Positions 11,098 to 20,398 are shown, counted from the stretch's first letter. The stretch: DNA of 64,000 nucleotides from Acidobacteriota bacterium (GCA_026707545.1 JAPOWR010000005.1:248001-312000), one strand, 5' to 3'. The notes: generated from the letters alone by a model not told the origin. Program-made: numbers and translations.

Positions 11098-11730
11098 ATG
11101 ACCACCCCCCACGAAGAGCGCGGCGAAGCGCCAACCCTCGAGCGGTTGCGGGAGCTCACCCGGGACATTGAGGCGATCACCGAGAGTGTCAGGGAGCTCA
11201 GGGAGTCTCAGAAAGAGACAAGCGAGCAGATGAGGGAGACGGGCCGGTACATGCAGGAGACGGCCCGGCGGATGCGGGAGACGGACCGCCGCCTCAAGAA
11301 GGCGGAGGACCTCTTCACGACGCAGTGGGGCAAGCTGATGGAGAGCCTGGTCAGGGGCGATCTGGTCAGGTTGCTGGCTGGCCGGGACATCGGCGTTCGG
11401 AGTCTCGCGCAGCGGACACTGGAGCGGCGAGGCGGCGAGAGCTACGAGGTGGACATCATGGCGGTGAACGGCGAGGAGATCGTCGTGGTGGAGGTGAAGA
11501 CGACGCTCCGCCCGGAGGACGTCGGGCGGTTCCGTTCCAAGCTGGTCCGCTTCAAGGAGTGGTGGCCCGAGTACCGCGATCGCAAGGTCTACGGCGCGAT
11601 GGCCTATCTTCAGGCGTCGGACGAGGTGGCCCTCCACGCCGAGCGGCAGGGGTTCTTCGTCATCCGCGCCACCGGCGACAGCGCTTCGATCGTGAACGCC
11701 GAGGACTTCGAGCCGCGCGTCTTCGCCTGA
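11098..11730 (+). CDS. Coiled-coil PD-(D/E)XK nuclease-fold protein (DUF3782-like)
   Basis: The 210-residue protein has an N-terminal coiled coil (about 12-75, repeated Glu/Arg/Met heptads) and a C-terminal domain with the PD-(D/E)XK signature: Asp119 in YEVDIMAV and Glu132-x-Lys134 in VVVEVKTT. The fold binds metal and cuts DNA in many members, but this group is uncharacterised. ATG 11098 is preferred because the longer upstream frame overlaps the previous gene. It belongs to a three-gene block with a tail-anchored peptide and a degenerate exonuclease-like gene. The activity is inferred from the motif only. Confidence 0.65.
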   Translation: MTTPHEERGEAPTLERLRELTRDIEAITESVRELRESQKETSEQMRETGRYMQETARRMRETDRRLKKAEDLFTTQWGKLMESLVRGDLVRLLAGRDIGVRSLAQRTLERRGGESYEVDIMAVNGEEIVVVEVKTTLRPEDVGRFRSKLVRFKEWWPEYRDRKVYGAMAYLQASDEVALHAERQGFFVIRATGDSASIVNAEDFEPRVFA

Positions 11731-11828
11731 CCCTTGAGTCGCTCGGCGGCGTGACTTGCACTTCGCGGCTGCCGGCCTGGAGCTGGCCTAAACCGGCTGA
11801 AGTCGCCGGGGAGTAGACTGGCTGTTCC

Positions 11829-12407
11829 GTGCAGAACCGATCTTCCCAGTTGTCGGGGCCGATCCCCGCCAAGCCGGCGAGTGGTCGGTGGCGGCGATTC
11901 TGGCGACCGTCAACCGTCTCCGGCGACCGGCAGACCCCGGTTGGAAACCTGCCCTGGCGCGACCTGCTGAACCGCCGAGATGCCCTGATTCTCGACATCG
12001 GGCCGGCACGGGCGGCCGGCCACTCCGACGTGCTCCAGATCGCATTGATCGACACGACCGGCGCGGCTCGGTTTGCGGCCAGGTTTGCTGCTAAAGGGAC
12101 GTCAGCCAAGGTCGTGCCCTGGTCCAGGGTCCACGACCCCCTCGTCCGTGCGCTGGAGGGCGCCGGCGTCGTTCTAGCCTGGGACGCCCCGTCGAAGGTG
12201 CGGCTTCTGGCCCGGACCGCCCGGAAGCACGGGCTGCCGCCACCCACGGTCCCGTGGCGCGACCTCCGTGCCGAGTACCGCAGACTGGGCTACCTGAACG
12301 ACAGCCTGACCACCGCCGCGAGGCTGCACTCAGCCGGCGGTGTGATTCCGGGACCGTTGGCCTCGTGCTATCGGACGCTCGCGGTCATGGACGCCTGCAG
12401 CAACTGA
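11829..12407 (+). CDS. DnaQ-like (DEDD) exonuclease-fold protein lacking part of the active site
   Basis: 192 residues with GTG start. The stretch DALILDIGPAR followed by DVLQIALID resembles the first motif of DnaQ-type 3'-5' exonucleases, in which the first Asp is followed by x-Glu. Here Asp is kept but Glu is replaced, so catalysis is doubtful. The repeated PWRDL at about 43 and 139 is curious. The gene ends three bases from the stop of the converging sigma54 regulator. It may be a catalytically dead nuclease or a divergent family; the coding call rests on frame length and the motif resemblance. Confidence 0.5.
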   Translation: MQNRSSQLSGPIPAKPASGRWRRFWRPSTVSGDRQTPVGNLPWRDLLNRRDALILDIGPARAAGHSDVLQIALIDTTGAARFAARFAAKGTSAKVVPWSRVHDPLVRALEGAGVVLAWDAPSKVRLLARTARKHGLPPPTVPWRDLRAEYRRLGYLNDSLTTAARLHSAGGVIPGPLASCYRTLAVMDACSN

Positions 12408-12410
12408 GCC

Positions 12411-13790
12411 CTAGCTCGCGCGGCTCTCGACGCGGACCTGGAGGCGCTTCATCATCTCGTGAAGCGTCGTCGGCTTGACCTTGAGGCGTTCGGCCGCTCG
12501 TTTCTGGACGCCGCCGCAGGCTTGCAGGGCCTTGACGATCAACTGCCGCTCGTAGGCGCTGACTGCTTCCTTGAAGGAGACGCCCTTGACGGGCAGCGTG
12601 TCGGGGGGCGGCAGCGTCGTGTCGGGGTTGCGGATGTTGCCCGGCAGCAGGTCGACGCCGATCTCCTCGCCGGTCGAGAGGACGACGGCTCGTTCGATCA
12701 CGTTCTCGAGTTCGCGCACGTTGCCGGGCCAGTGGTGGGCCATCAGGAGGTCCATCGCCTCGGAGGTCAGCCGTCGCGGCTGCTTCTCGTTCTCGCTCGA
12801 GTAGGTGCGGAGGAAGTGTTGGGAGATCAGCGGGATGTCCTCGACCCGGCGGGACAGCGGCGGTAGCTGGATCGTGATCACGTTGAGCCGGTAGTAGAGG
12901 TCTTCGCGGAACTCGCTGTTCGCCACCCGCTCCTCCAGGTCCGCGTTCGTCGCCGCGACCAGCCGCACGTCGGCGCTCAGCGTCTCGAGCCCGCCAAGAC
13001 GCATGAACTCCTTCTCCTGGATCACCCGGAGCAGCTTGGACTGTGTGTCCGGAGGGATGTTTCCGATCTCGTCGAAGAAGATCGTGCCGCCGTGGGCGAC
13101 CTCGAACAGGCCCTTCTTGTGCGAGACGGCGCCGGTGAAGGCCCCCTTGACGTGGCCGAAGAGCGTGCTCTCGAGGAGTTCGCTGGGCATCGAGCCGGAG
13201 TTCACGGTGACGAAGGGACCGTCCCGGCGTTTCGAGTTGTTGTGGATCGACTTGGCGACGAGTTCCTTGCCGGTTCCGCTCTCGCCGCGGATGAGGATGT
13301 TGCTCTTCGACGGCGCCGCCCTGCGGATCAGATCGAAGACCTGCCGGATCGACCGGCTCTTGCCGATGATCTTGTCGAAGCCCTGCCGCTCGCGCAGTTG
13401 CTCCTTCAGGTCGCGGTTCTCGGCGGTCAGCCGGCGGCGTTCGAGACCCTGGCGGATGGTCAGCCGGACCTCTTCGTTCTTGAACGGCTTGGGCAGGTAG
13501 TGGAAAGCGCCCTCGCGCATTGCCTCGATCGCCCCCTCGATCGAGGAGTAGGCGGTGATGATGACGACGACCTGGTCCGGTTCGCTCTGCCGGATCCGGC
13601 GCATGACCTCCTTGCCGTTCATGTCCGGCAGCATCAGATCGAGCAGCACCAGGTCGATCTCCTCCTGGGCAAGCACGGTCAGTGCTTCCTGGCCCGAGGC
13701 GCAGCAGATCGGGTGGTGCCCCTCCTGCCGGATCAGGGCGGTGAGAACGTCCTGCAGGACTTCTTCGTCGTCGACGACGAGGATGTTCAT
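12411..13790 (-). CDS. Sigma54-dependent response regulator (NtrC family)
   Basis: 459 residues in NtrC order: receiver domain (1-115; phospho-acceptor Asp51 in LLDLMLPD, Lys101 in PKPF), AAA+ domain with Walker A GESGTGKE (169-176), the sigma54-contact loop GAFTGA (216-221) and Walker B TIFFDEIG, then a Fis-type helix-turn-helix at the C-terminus. It should hydrolyse ATP to open sigma54 promoters when phosphorylated. Its ATG overlaps the stop of the upstream kinase gene (ATGA), so the two are translationally coupled partners. A candidate sigma54 promoter before the kinase suggests autoregulation. Target genes are not evident. Confidence 0.93.
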   Translation of the reverse strand: MNILVVDDEEVLQDVLTALIRQEGHHPICCASGQEALTVLAQEEIDLVLLDLMLPDMNGKEVMRRIRQSEPDQVVVIITAYSSIEGAIEAMREGAFHYLPKPFKNEEVRLTIRQGLERRRLTAENRDLKEQLRERQGFDKIIGKSRSIRQVFDLIRRAAPSKSNILIRGESGTGKELVAKSIHNNSKRRDGPFVTVNSGSMPSELLESTLFGHVKGAFTGAVSHKKGLFEVAHGGTIFFDEIGNIPPDTQSKLLRVIQEKEFMRLGGLETLSADVRLVAATNADLEERVANSEFREDLYYRLNVITIQLPPLSRRVEDIPLISQHFLRTYSSENEKQPRRLTSEAMDLLMAHHWPGNVRELENVIERAVVLSTGEEIGVDLLPGNIRNPDTTLPPPDTLPVKGVSFKEAVSAYERQLIVKALQACGGVQKRAAERLKVKPTTLHEMMKRLQVRVESRAS

Positions 13791-16543
13791 GGTGAGATCA
13801 TCTGCGGCAGCCGGACGGTGAATCGGCACCCGGTGGGCTCGAGGTTGGCGGCGGTGAGGTCGCCGCCGTGCCGGCGCACGATCTCCTGGCTGATCGAGAG
13901 ACCGAGGCCGGTGCCGCCGCTGGCCTTGCGAGTGGAGAAGAAGGGCTCGAATACACGTTCAAGGTGCTGTTCGCGAATCCCGGGGCCCGTGTCGTCGATG
14001 AATACGTTGATCTGGCCGTCCATGTTTCTCACGGCGAGCGTGATTCTCCGCGTTTCGCAACCGGCTTCCGTCATCGCGTCGACGGCGTTTGCCATCAGGT
14101 TGGCGAGCACCTGGCCCAGTTCGGTGTCGTTACCCAGCACCCAGACCGTCTCGGCGGGGTCGAGGTCGACCTGGACTTCGACGCCCGTCTCGGCGAAACG
14201 TTCGGCGAGCATGTCGCAGCTCTCCTGGATGACCGCCCCCATGTCGACGGCGACGGGTTCATGGCGCCCGCGTCGCGCGAAGTCGAGCAGCGTGTTCACG
14301 ATGCGGGCGGCGCGGAACGTCTGGCGCTCGACCTTGCGCAGCAGGCGCCGGCGCGGGTCCCGGTCGGAGGTTTCGGCCAGGAGCATCTGGGCGTAGCTCG
14401 AGATACCCGTCAGCGGCGTGTTCACCTCGTGCGCGACCCCGGCGGCCATCGCGCCGATCGCCGCCAGGCGCTCGTTCTCGGCCAGTTTCCGCTTCATCGC
14501 CTCGCGTTCGGTGATGTCGTGCGCGACGACGACGCGATGTCCGTGGGGGGCGCCCAGGAACTCGGCCACCGACAGTTGCAGGTGCTGTCCGCGCTCCTGT
14601 GAGTCCTCGAACCGGACCTCGACCGGTGGGTCGCCCTGCTTCGGGAAGAGATCGAGCGGGATCAGGTCGCCGAGGGCCCGGCCTGCAAGGTCGGTCCGGT
14701 CGTGCTCGACGAGGGCCGCGAAGGCGCCGTTCGCGGTCACGATCCGGTTGGCGTCGTCGACGACGGCGATGCCGGCCGGGGAGGACTCGATGATCTCGTC
14801 ACTGAACTGCTTGAGTTCGGAGACCCGGTCGAGCTGCCGCCGTCTCTGTTCGAGCAGTTGAGCGTTCTCGATCGCCAGCGCCGCCTGATTCAGCAGTTGA
14901 CGAACGAGCGCCAGGTCGTCGCTGGACAGCGGCGCGCCGCCGGTGTGGTGGCCGAGATACAGGAGGCCGACCTGTCGTTCCCGCACCGTGAGCGGGAAGA
15001 CGTAGTGATACCCGAGGACCGACAGCCGCATCGGGCTTCGCTCCGCGGTGTCGGCGAGCGGCGCTGGCGCGAGCAGGAAGTGGGGTTCGCTCCAGATCGA
15101 GGCGTCCACGTCGCCGAGTTCCAGGGAGGGCGCCTCCGGTTCCTCCCTGACGGCGACGAGCCGATCTCCTTCGACCAGGAACAGGTTGCCCTGCTCCAGG
15201 TCCAGCCCCTCTTCGAGTTCCCTCAGGAGGCTCGACGCCAGCCGGCCGAGGTCGCGTTCGTGGAGGAGTTCTTCACCCAGTCGCTCGAGCGCGCGGCGGC
15301 TCTGCTGCGCCCGGTACTGGAGCCGCTGGAGGCCCGCGCCGATGCCCTGCCGGACGGGGATCGAGAGGGTGCCGACGACCAGGAGGGCGCTGGCGTTGAG
15401 GAAACCTCTCGCGACGACCATGTCCTGAGGAACGCCGCGGCGGATGAGCAGGCTGAGCAGTGAGAACCCGAGCACGGCCAGGAGCACGGTGAGGGCGTAG
15501 GTCGCCACGTCGCGGGCGATCACGGCCACGTCCCAGAGCCGGTAGCGCAGCAGGGCGTAGGCGAAGCTCAGCGGGACCAGGGCCAGGGGCACCGTGGCGG
15601 CGACGCTCAGCCAGGCGGGCGCCGGGAGCTCCAGGGAGAAGGGGACGACGTAGAGCAGCAGGAACGGCAGGTAGCCGCCGGCGACGCCGAAGGCGATCCA
15701 CTGGGTCTGCCGGCCCTGTTCCCAGCCGTGACGCGACAGCAGGCTGCGACCGAGGACCGCGGCCGCCGCCAGCGCGAACAGGGTGAGCAGGACGAGTTCG
15801 ATGCGGTCCTGCTGCTGCATGGCGGCGGCGCTCAGTCCGCCGGTCAGCCTGCCGCTGCCGAAGATCTGGTCGAGCTGCACGACCAGCAGTGCCGTGGCCG
15901 GCAGGTAGAGCCAGGGAATCGCGCGACGCAGCCAGCGCGCGCGCGGCCGCGTCGGGAACACGAGGAAGAAGTGCAGGGTGAGCGGAGGCAGCAGGAGACG
16001 GCAGACGCTGTCGACCAGGTAGAAGACGCGGTCGATGCCGTCGAACGGAGCGAGCGGCGTCAGCAGGTAGACGGCGGCCGACGCCAGCGTCCAGAGGTGG
16101 AAGAGCAGGATCGGCCGGCTGCGCTGCCGGCTCAGCGTGTAGAGACCGATCAGCAGGTAGGCGATTCCGGTCAGGGCAAGGACGATGTAGGCCCAGTCCA
16201 GGGTCACTCCGGGCAGGCGGTGGCTGGCCGAAACCAGTTCGTCGCCCCGCAACACCTCCAGGTCGCTCTCGCTGCAGCAGCGCAGCAACCGGTCCAGCTC
16301 GTCGGCCGACAGCGCCCGCTCGCCGTTGACCAGGACGATGATGTCCCCGACCTCGAGGTCGGACGCCTCGTTCGCCGACACGACGCTCAGGCCGCTGTCT
16401 GTCGCTTCGGCCACAAGACCGGTCGTCTGGAAGGAGGCCACCTTGCGGCCGACGGAGAACCCGCCCAGGCCGACGACCAGGATGGTCAGCAGGAGCAACG
16501 CCGCGGTCAGTCCGAGTCGGGCCGGTCGGGACTCGATGCGCAT
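13787..16543 (-). CDS. Multi-pass membrane sensor histidine kinase with PDZ-like, GAF and PAS domains
   Basis: 918 residues. An N-terminal membrane helix (about 10-32) precedes a PDZ-like segment (SDLEVGDIIVLVNG, about 60-75), then about seven or eight further helices (about 115-395), GAF-like (about 415-560) and PAS-like (about 585-690) domains, HisKA with His705 in GVAHEVNTPLTG, and HATPase motifs (NLMANAVDAM, GTGLGLSIS). It should phosphorylate the NtrC-type regulator encoded next, with which it shares an ATGA overlap. A periplasmic PDZ module suggests sensing of peptides or envelope state; the signal is unknown. The architecture recalls, but is not proven to be, the PrsK/PrsR type. Confidence 0.88.
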   Translation of the reverse strand: MRIESRPARLGLTAALLLLTILVVGLGGFSVGRKVASFQTTGLVAEATDSGLSVVSANEASDLEVGDIIVLVNGERALSADELDRLLRCCSESDLEVLRGDELVSASHRLPGVTLDWAYIVLALTGIAYLLIGLYTLSRQRSRPILLFHLWTLASAAVYLLTPLAPFDGIDRVFYLVDSVCRLLLPPLTLHFFLVFPTRPRARWLRRAIPWLYLPATALLVVQLDQIFGSGRLTGGLSAAAMQQQDRIELVLLTLFALAAAAVLGRSLLSRHGWEQGRQTQWIAFGVAGGYLPFLLLYVVPFSLELPAPAWLSVAATVPLALVPLSFAYALLRYRLWDVAVIARDVATYALTVLLAVLGFSLLSLLIRRGVPQDMVVARGFLNASALLVVGTLSIPVRQGIGAGLQRLQYRAQQSRRALERLGEELLHERDLGRLASSLLRELEEGLDLEQGNLFLVEGDRLVAVREEPEAPSLELGDVDASIWSEPHFLLAPAPLADTAERSPMRLSVLGYHYVFPLTVRERQVGLLYLGHHTGGAPLSSDDLALVRQLLNQAALAIENAQLLEQRRRQLDRVSELKQFSDEIIESSPAGIAVVDDANRIVTANGAFAALVEHDRTDLAGRALGDLIPLDLFPKQGDPPVEVRFEDSQERGQHLQLSVAEFLGAPHGHRVVVAHDITEREAMKRKLAENERLAAIGAMAAGVAHEVNTPLTGISSYAQMLLAETSDRDPRRRLLRKVERQTFRAARIVNTLLDFARRGRHEPVAVDMGAVIQESCDMLAERFAETGVEVQVDLDPAETVWVLGNDTELGQVLANLMANAVDAMTEAGCETRRITLAVRNMDGQINVFIDDTGPGIREQHLERVFEPFFSTRKASGGTGLGLSISQEIVRRHGGDLTAANLEPTGCRFTVRLPQMISP

Positions 16544-16587
16544 CGGGGATCTGCTCGCTCCAGGGTGTGGCTTCTGCGTCTCAGGGT

Positions 16588-16603
16588 GGACCCGGAAGGG
16601 TCC
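16588..16603 (+). repeat. RGAA-loop hairpin, weak copy F (no GCACCCA tail)
   Basis: GGACCC, loop GGAA, GGGTCC. Stem-loop design matches the repeat family but the stem is 6 bp and the tail is GCTCCGG. It lies in the probable 5' leader of the minus-strand kinase operon, between the candidate sigma54 promoter and the ATG. It could be coincidental. Confidence 0.4.
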
Positions 16604-16631
16604 GCTCCGGGGGCCGATTCAGTATGTCGCA

Positions 16632-16647
16632 AGCACGTGCTGTGCCA
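16632..16647 (-). promoter_or_regulatory. Candidate sigma54 (-24/-12) promoter of the kinase-regulator operon
   Basis: On the minus strand the site reads TGGCACAGCACGTGCT, one mismatch from TGGCACRNNNNTTGCW with correct GG-to-GC spacing. It sits about 90 bases before the kinase ATG, upstream of an operon that encodes a sigma54 activator. No upstream activator site was identified. Confidence 0.5.
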
Positions 16648-16791
16648 TCTGGAATCGGCGCTTGGCCCTTGATTCTAGGGCAAGTTAGGCGCGGCGGAGC
16701 CCGCCGGCGGTTCAATCTGTTGGTTCGGCGTCAGTTTCTTGAACCGCGCCGTCCGCGCGACGGCGCCGTCCAGCCTGCCGGATCCGAACTC

Positions 16792-18852
16792 CTAGAAGCG
16801 GACCGCGATGCCGGCCAGGACGCGGCGGCGGAGCTGATCCGGATCCTGGGCGGCATCGATCGGGACGTGACCGCGGCTGAGCTGCATCTCGAGCTGCAGG
16901 GCCCAGTTCTGCAGCCCCGTGACCCAGGGCAGGTCCTGGGTCAGCGCGATCCGGATGCGTTCCAGGGAAAGCACGGTGTCCGCGCCGGCGGGCCGGAAGT
17001 CGGCCGGGTCGTGCGTCAGGGGCGTGAGTTCCTGCTCGACCCAGCGATAGGCGATCAGGACGCCTGTGGAACTGCGTTCGAACTGCGTGTCGGCGCTGGC
17101 GACGAGGTAGCGAACCTCGTTGCGGAGGCTGCCGTCACCGTGTGCCGTCCGTAGCATGCCTCCTCCGCCGGCTGCCGCCGAGGAACTGACGCGGGTCAGG
17201 ATCTTCTCGCCGAGACGCTGCTGGAGACCGAACTGGAATTCCTCGACCTGGTCGCCCTCGACCAGCAGCAGGCTCTCCAGGCGGTCGAAGACGTCGCGGC
17301 TGAAGTAGAGGCGGGCGTTGTCGGCGAATTGCCGCCGGTTGACGCCGAAGTCGACGCGGTGGTCCCCGTCCGATGCACCGAGGCGCCGGCTGAGCTTCAC
17401 GCGGTAGCAGTGCTCGTAGGTCGTGCTGCAGTTCTCGTCGTCCTGGTACTGCACGGGCAGGAAGTCGCGGAACAGTAGCGGTTCGGAGTCGACCCGCTGG
17501 CTCGCGGCGATCTCGGCCAGCCAGCGGGATCCCAGTTCGACCACGAAGCCGGCCTGCGGCGTGAAGGAGAGGCTGCCGTCGGACAGGGTGCTGAACATCC
17601 CGTACTCGAGGATGACGGTTGGCTGGATCTCCCAGTCGCCCTGGCCGAAGACGTCGAACCGCTGATAGGAGGCGTCCCCCCAACTGGAAAGCCGGCCGTT
17701 GCCGTAGGCCTGCCGTTCGCGGTAGCTGATGCCCGCCTCGAGGGACGTGCTGGCGGTGAGCTGGCGTTCGTAGGCGCCGCGGAACTCCAGCGTGGTCGAG
17801 GACATGGGCGAGTCGATCGCCGCCAGGGCCTGGCTCTGGACTCCGCTAGGTCCGGCGTAGAGATCGCCGAAGCCGTGGTGGAAGTTGTTGTCGGCGGTGT
17901 ACCGGGCCTCGAAGTGGGTGTCACCGGCGCCGGCGGCCTGCTCGAGCCGCACGCCGTAGCTGTCCAGGCCGGCGATCCCCGTGGGACCGAAGTCGTCCCA
18001 GGATCCGGCCTGGGGGCCCAGGAACCGGTGGCGCTGCGACGTGAACTGGATGTTGGAGCCCCGGTGGTTCACGTCGAGGGCAAACGCCTTGCTGTCGCCG
18101 AGCGGCTGCTCCGCCGTGCCGGTACTGCGGAACGCCTGGCGTTTGAACTCGCGCAGGTTGGAGCGGAGGGCGAGCTGCGTTTCGCCGAACCTGCTGCGGA
18201 GGTCGAGCTGGCTGCCCAGCACGAGCGCACCGCCGGTGCCCGCATCTTCGATACCGGAGAGGGTCCGGAGCTCCGCTTCGAAGCGCTCCCGCTGAATCGC
18301 CGTCTCGAGTCCCCAGTCCTGGTCGTTCGCGATCGCCTCCGCGATCTGGATCTGGCGCAGCACGTCGCTGGGGATCCGGGCGCGGATCGACCAGAAGTCC
18401 TCTTCGTCGTCCTTCTTGCCGGCCTTGCCCGAGCGGCGGCCCAGCTCGAAGTCGAGCGACTGGACCGATTCGCTCGTGGTCCTGGTCAGCTCCGCCACGG
18501 CGGGCACGTAACCGGGACGGTGCGCGATGACCCGGTAGATGCCGGCCGGCAGAGGCTGGAAGGCGTAGCGCCCGAAGCGGTCGGTCGTCGTCTGCTGCTT
18601 GCTGCTGTCGGCGACGTCGTAGACGTAGACATGGGCGGCGGGGAGCGCCGCCTTGCCAGTCTGAACGCGGCCGACCAGGCGCCCGGCCGTCGGGTCGCCG
18701 AGGCTGGGCACGTCGAGGCCGGCCCGGACAGGCGCGGCGGCGAACATCGCGACCGCGGCGACCGGCACCAGGACCCCAGCCGAGAGCAGGCGCACTCGCG
18801 CCACGGTCGACCGGGAGTCGCCGGGATGGTTCCGGCAATTCATGTCAGCCAT
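16792..18852 (-). CDS. Outer-membrane beta-barrel with N-terminal carboxypeptidase-regulatory-like domain (TonB-receptor-like)
   Basis: 686 residues. After a signal peptide (about 18-45) comes a CarboxypepD-type beta-sandwich (about 55-130, with DRFGRYAFQPLPAG), a linker rich in Lys and Asp, then a long region of alternating hydrophobic residues typical of barrel strands, ending in Phe (GIAVRF) as outer-membrane proteins do. No clear plug domain is seen, so it may be a receptor remnant or a non-TonB barrel. Its start overlaps the stop of comF by eight bases. Cargo unknown. ATG at 18843 is an alternative start. Confidence 0.75.
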   Translation of the reverse strand: MADMNCRNHPGDSRSTVARVRLLSAGVLVPVAAVAMFAAAPVRAGLDVPSLGDPTAGRLVGRVQTGKAALPAAHVYVYDVADSSKQQTTTDRFGRYAFQPLPAGIYRVIAHRPGYVPAVAELTRTTSESVQSLDFELGRRSGKAGKKDDEEDFWSIRARIPSDVLRQIQIAEAIANDQDWGLETAIQRERFEAELRTLSGIEDAGTGGALVLGSQLDLRSRFGETQLALRSNLREFKRQAFRSTGTAEQPLGDSKAFALDVNHRGSNIQFTSQRHRFLGPQAGSWDDFGPTGIAGLDSYGVRLEQAAGAGDTHFEARYTADNNFHHGFGDLYAGPSGVQSQALAAIDSPMSSTTLEFRGAYERQLTASTSLEAGISYRERQAYGNGRLSSWGDASYQRFDVFGQGDWEIQPTVILEYGMFSTLSDGSLSFTPQAGFVVELGSRWLAEIAASQRVDSEPLLFRDFLPVQYQDDENCSTTYEHCYRVKLSRRLGASDGDHRVDFGVNRRQFADNARLYFSRDVFDRLESLLLVEGDQVEEFQFGLQQRLGEKILTRVSSSAAAGGGGMLRTAHGDGSLRNEVRYLVASADTQFERSSTGVLIAYRWVEQELTPLTHDPADFRPAGADTVLSLERIRIALTQDLPWVTGLQNWALQLEMQLSRGHVPIDAAQDPDQLRRRVLAGIAVRF

Positions 18853-19645
18853 TCACTATAGCGGAAGAGTCGGGGGCCGGGTCGGGCGTTCGCGCCGGCA
18901 CGAAGACGATGACCTCCGCGGCGCCCGCGGCTCGCAGGCAGCGGGCGGCCCGACCTGCGGTGGCGCCGGTGGTCACGACGTCGTCGACCAGGAGCACGAC
19001 GCGGTCGTGGACATCATCGGGCCGGTGACAGCGGAACACGACATCGGTGTTGGCGAGCCGCTGGCGGCGGCTCCGTCCGACCTGGGGGCGGCCCAGGGTC
19101 CGCCGCCGCAGGACGGATCGGAGGGGGCGTTCGAGTTGCACGGCCAGCGGACGGGCGATCGACTCGGCGTGGTTTCGCCCCCGAACGAGCCGGCGGCGCC
19201 AGTGCATCGGCATCGGGACGATCAACTCCGCGCGGCGCAGTTTGATTCCCAGGACGGCGACGGCCTCGGCCGCGATGTGGCGCCCCAGGTAGTCGAGGCG
19301 CTGGTGCTTCAGGGCCAGGATGACCCGGTCGATCGGCCGCCGATAGGCCCACAGCCAGAAGAAGGAGTCGCAGCCCTCCAGGCGGCCGCCGGCCGCGGCG
19401 CCTCCGGGAGGAGGCTCCAGCAGGCGGTGGCAGTCCGGACACAGGCTCAGTTTCCGGCGGGCCGGGGCCCCGCAAGCGAGACAGACGCGCGGCAGGAGCA
19501 GGTCGACGCCGAACCCGATGACGCGTCTGGCGCCGCGAACGGCATGGCGGCCGAATCTCAAAGCCGCGGCGGACAGTACGTTTCGCAGCCGGGATCCGTA
19601 GAAGGAAGTAGGCAGTCTTCCGGTGGGTGGGCCGTTCTGGGTCAT
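18845..19645 (-). CDS. comF: ComF-family phosphoribosyltransferase-like protein
   Basis: 266 residues from ATG 19645 (TTG 19657 possible). The N-terminal half carries a four-cysteine zinc site (Cys55, Cys58, Cys69, Cys72) and the C-terminal half a PRPP-binding loop, VVLLVDDVVTTGAT, the ComF/GntX signature. In transformable bacteria ComF helps DNA uptake and handling; elsewhere its role is unclear. The product is cytoplasmic and no other competence gene adjoins it apart from a distant PilC-like gene. The neighbouring barrel gene starts within its last codons. Confidence 0.88.
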   Translation of the reverse strand: MTQNGPPTGRLPTSFYGSRLRNVLSAAALRFGRHAVRGARRVIGFGVDLLLPRVCLACGAPARRKLSLCPDCHRLLEPPPGGAAAGGRLEGCDSFFWLWAYRRPIDRVILALKHQRLDYLGRHIAAEAVAVLGIKLRRAELIVPMPMHWRRRLVRGRNHAESIARPLAVQLERPLRSVLRRRTLGRPQVGRSRRQRLANTDVVFRCHRPDDVHDRVVLLVDDVVTTGATAGRAARCLRAAGAAEVIVFVPARTPDPAPDSSAIVNG

Positions 19646-19747
19646 TCCTGCCGACAAGGACGAATTTCACCCGCCCTTCCATGGGTACCTGGCTGTCGAC
19701 GGGTGCCGGTTGCTAGAGTGCCCGCCGCGAAGAACGAGGAGAACCAC

Positions 19748-20314
19748 TTGACCGCATCGGATTCTCAGTCCCGGCCCCGGCGTAGCTGGCCGGGGGCGCC
19801 GCGCCCCGTCGTCCCGCTACTGGCGATCGTCCTCCTCCTGCTGGTCGGCGCGAGCACGGCAGGGGCCCAGGAGCGGTACAGCTACACCGTCACGCTCAGC
19901 CCCACGATCGGCGGCAGCTTCAGCGAGGGAACCGACAACAGCGGCGTCCAGGCGTCGTTCACCTGGCGCACGCAGCCGCGCACGGCGGTAGGCGTTCGCT
20001 TGGGCAGCATCAGCCTGAGCGGCGATCAGGTGGGTTCGCAGGCCAGTCCGACCTTCAAGTACGCGACGGTCGCGGGCGAGTACCGCTTCCAGGAGCTCTA
20101 CTACCAGTCGGGCGTGTTCTTCGGCCTCGGCCTCTACCAGCTCGGCAACGGCGTCGAGTCCGAGGAGGGACCCGGTTTGACCGCGGGCGTCACCGGCGAC
20201 TTCCCGATCAACAAGCGGCTCTCGGTCGTGGTGGAACTCTCCGGCCACTACGCCGACATCGACGCCGCCAGCACGTACGCTTCCGCCCATGTGGGCGTGG
20301 CGTACCAGTTCTAG
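19748..20314 (+). CDS. Small outer-membrane beta-barrel protein (OmpW/OprF-like size)
   Basis: 188 residues. A twin-arginine-rich basic start and hydrophobic core (about 22-38) form a signal peptide ending STAGAQ. The mature part (about 150 residues) has alternating strands (YSYTVTLSPTIGGSF, ASAHVGVAYQF) and a terminal Phe, as in eight-stranded barrels. TTG 19748 is chosen because GAGGAG lies six bases upstream; the frame runs much further upstream without a credible start. It is divergent from comF. Function unknown. Confidence 0.75.
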   Translation: MTASDSQSRPRRSWPGAPRPVVPLLAIVLLLLVGASTAGAQERYSYTVTLSPTIGGSFSEGTDNSGVQASFTWRTQPRTAVGVRLGSISLSGDQVGSQASPTFKYATVAGEYRFQELYYQSGVFFGLGLYQLGNGVESEEGPGLTAGVTGDFPINKRLSVVVELSGHYADIDAASTYASAHVGVAYQF

Positions 20315-20350
20315 GAGCCGCCGCCGGTCGAGGTGCCGGCTGCTACCGCC

Positions 20351-20380
20351 GCCAAACCCGTCGCGGACTCCGTGTTTGGC
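20351..20380 (+). other. Hairpin GCCAAAC/GTTTGGC after the small barrel gene
   Basis: A perfect 7-bp stem (20351-20357 with 20374-20380) around a 16-base loop, 36 bases after the stop codon. It could be part of the barrel gene's 3' end. The loop shares 18 bases with the accB-accC junction (45660-45677), probably by chance. Confidence 0.4.
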
Positions 20381-20398
20381 CCCAGCCCCCACCTCGTC

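Noticed and set aside
20359..20376. 18-base identity with 45660-45677
   Set aside because: In GC-rich DNA one such match in 64 kb is near chance, and the flanks are unrelated.
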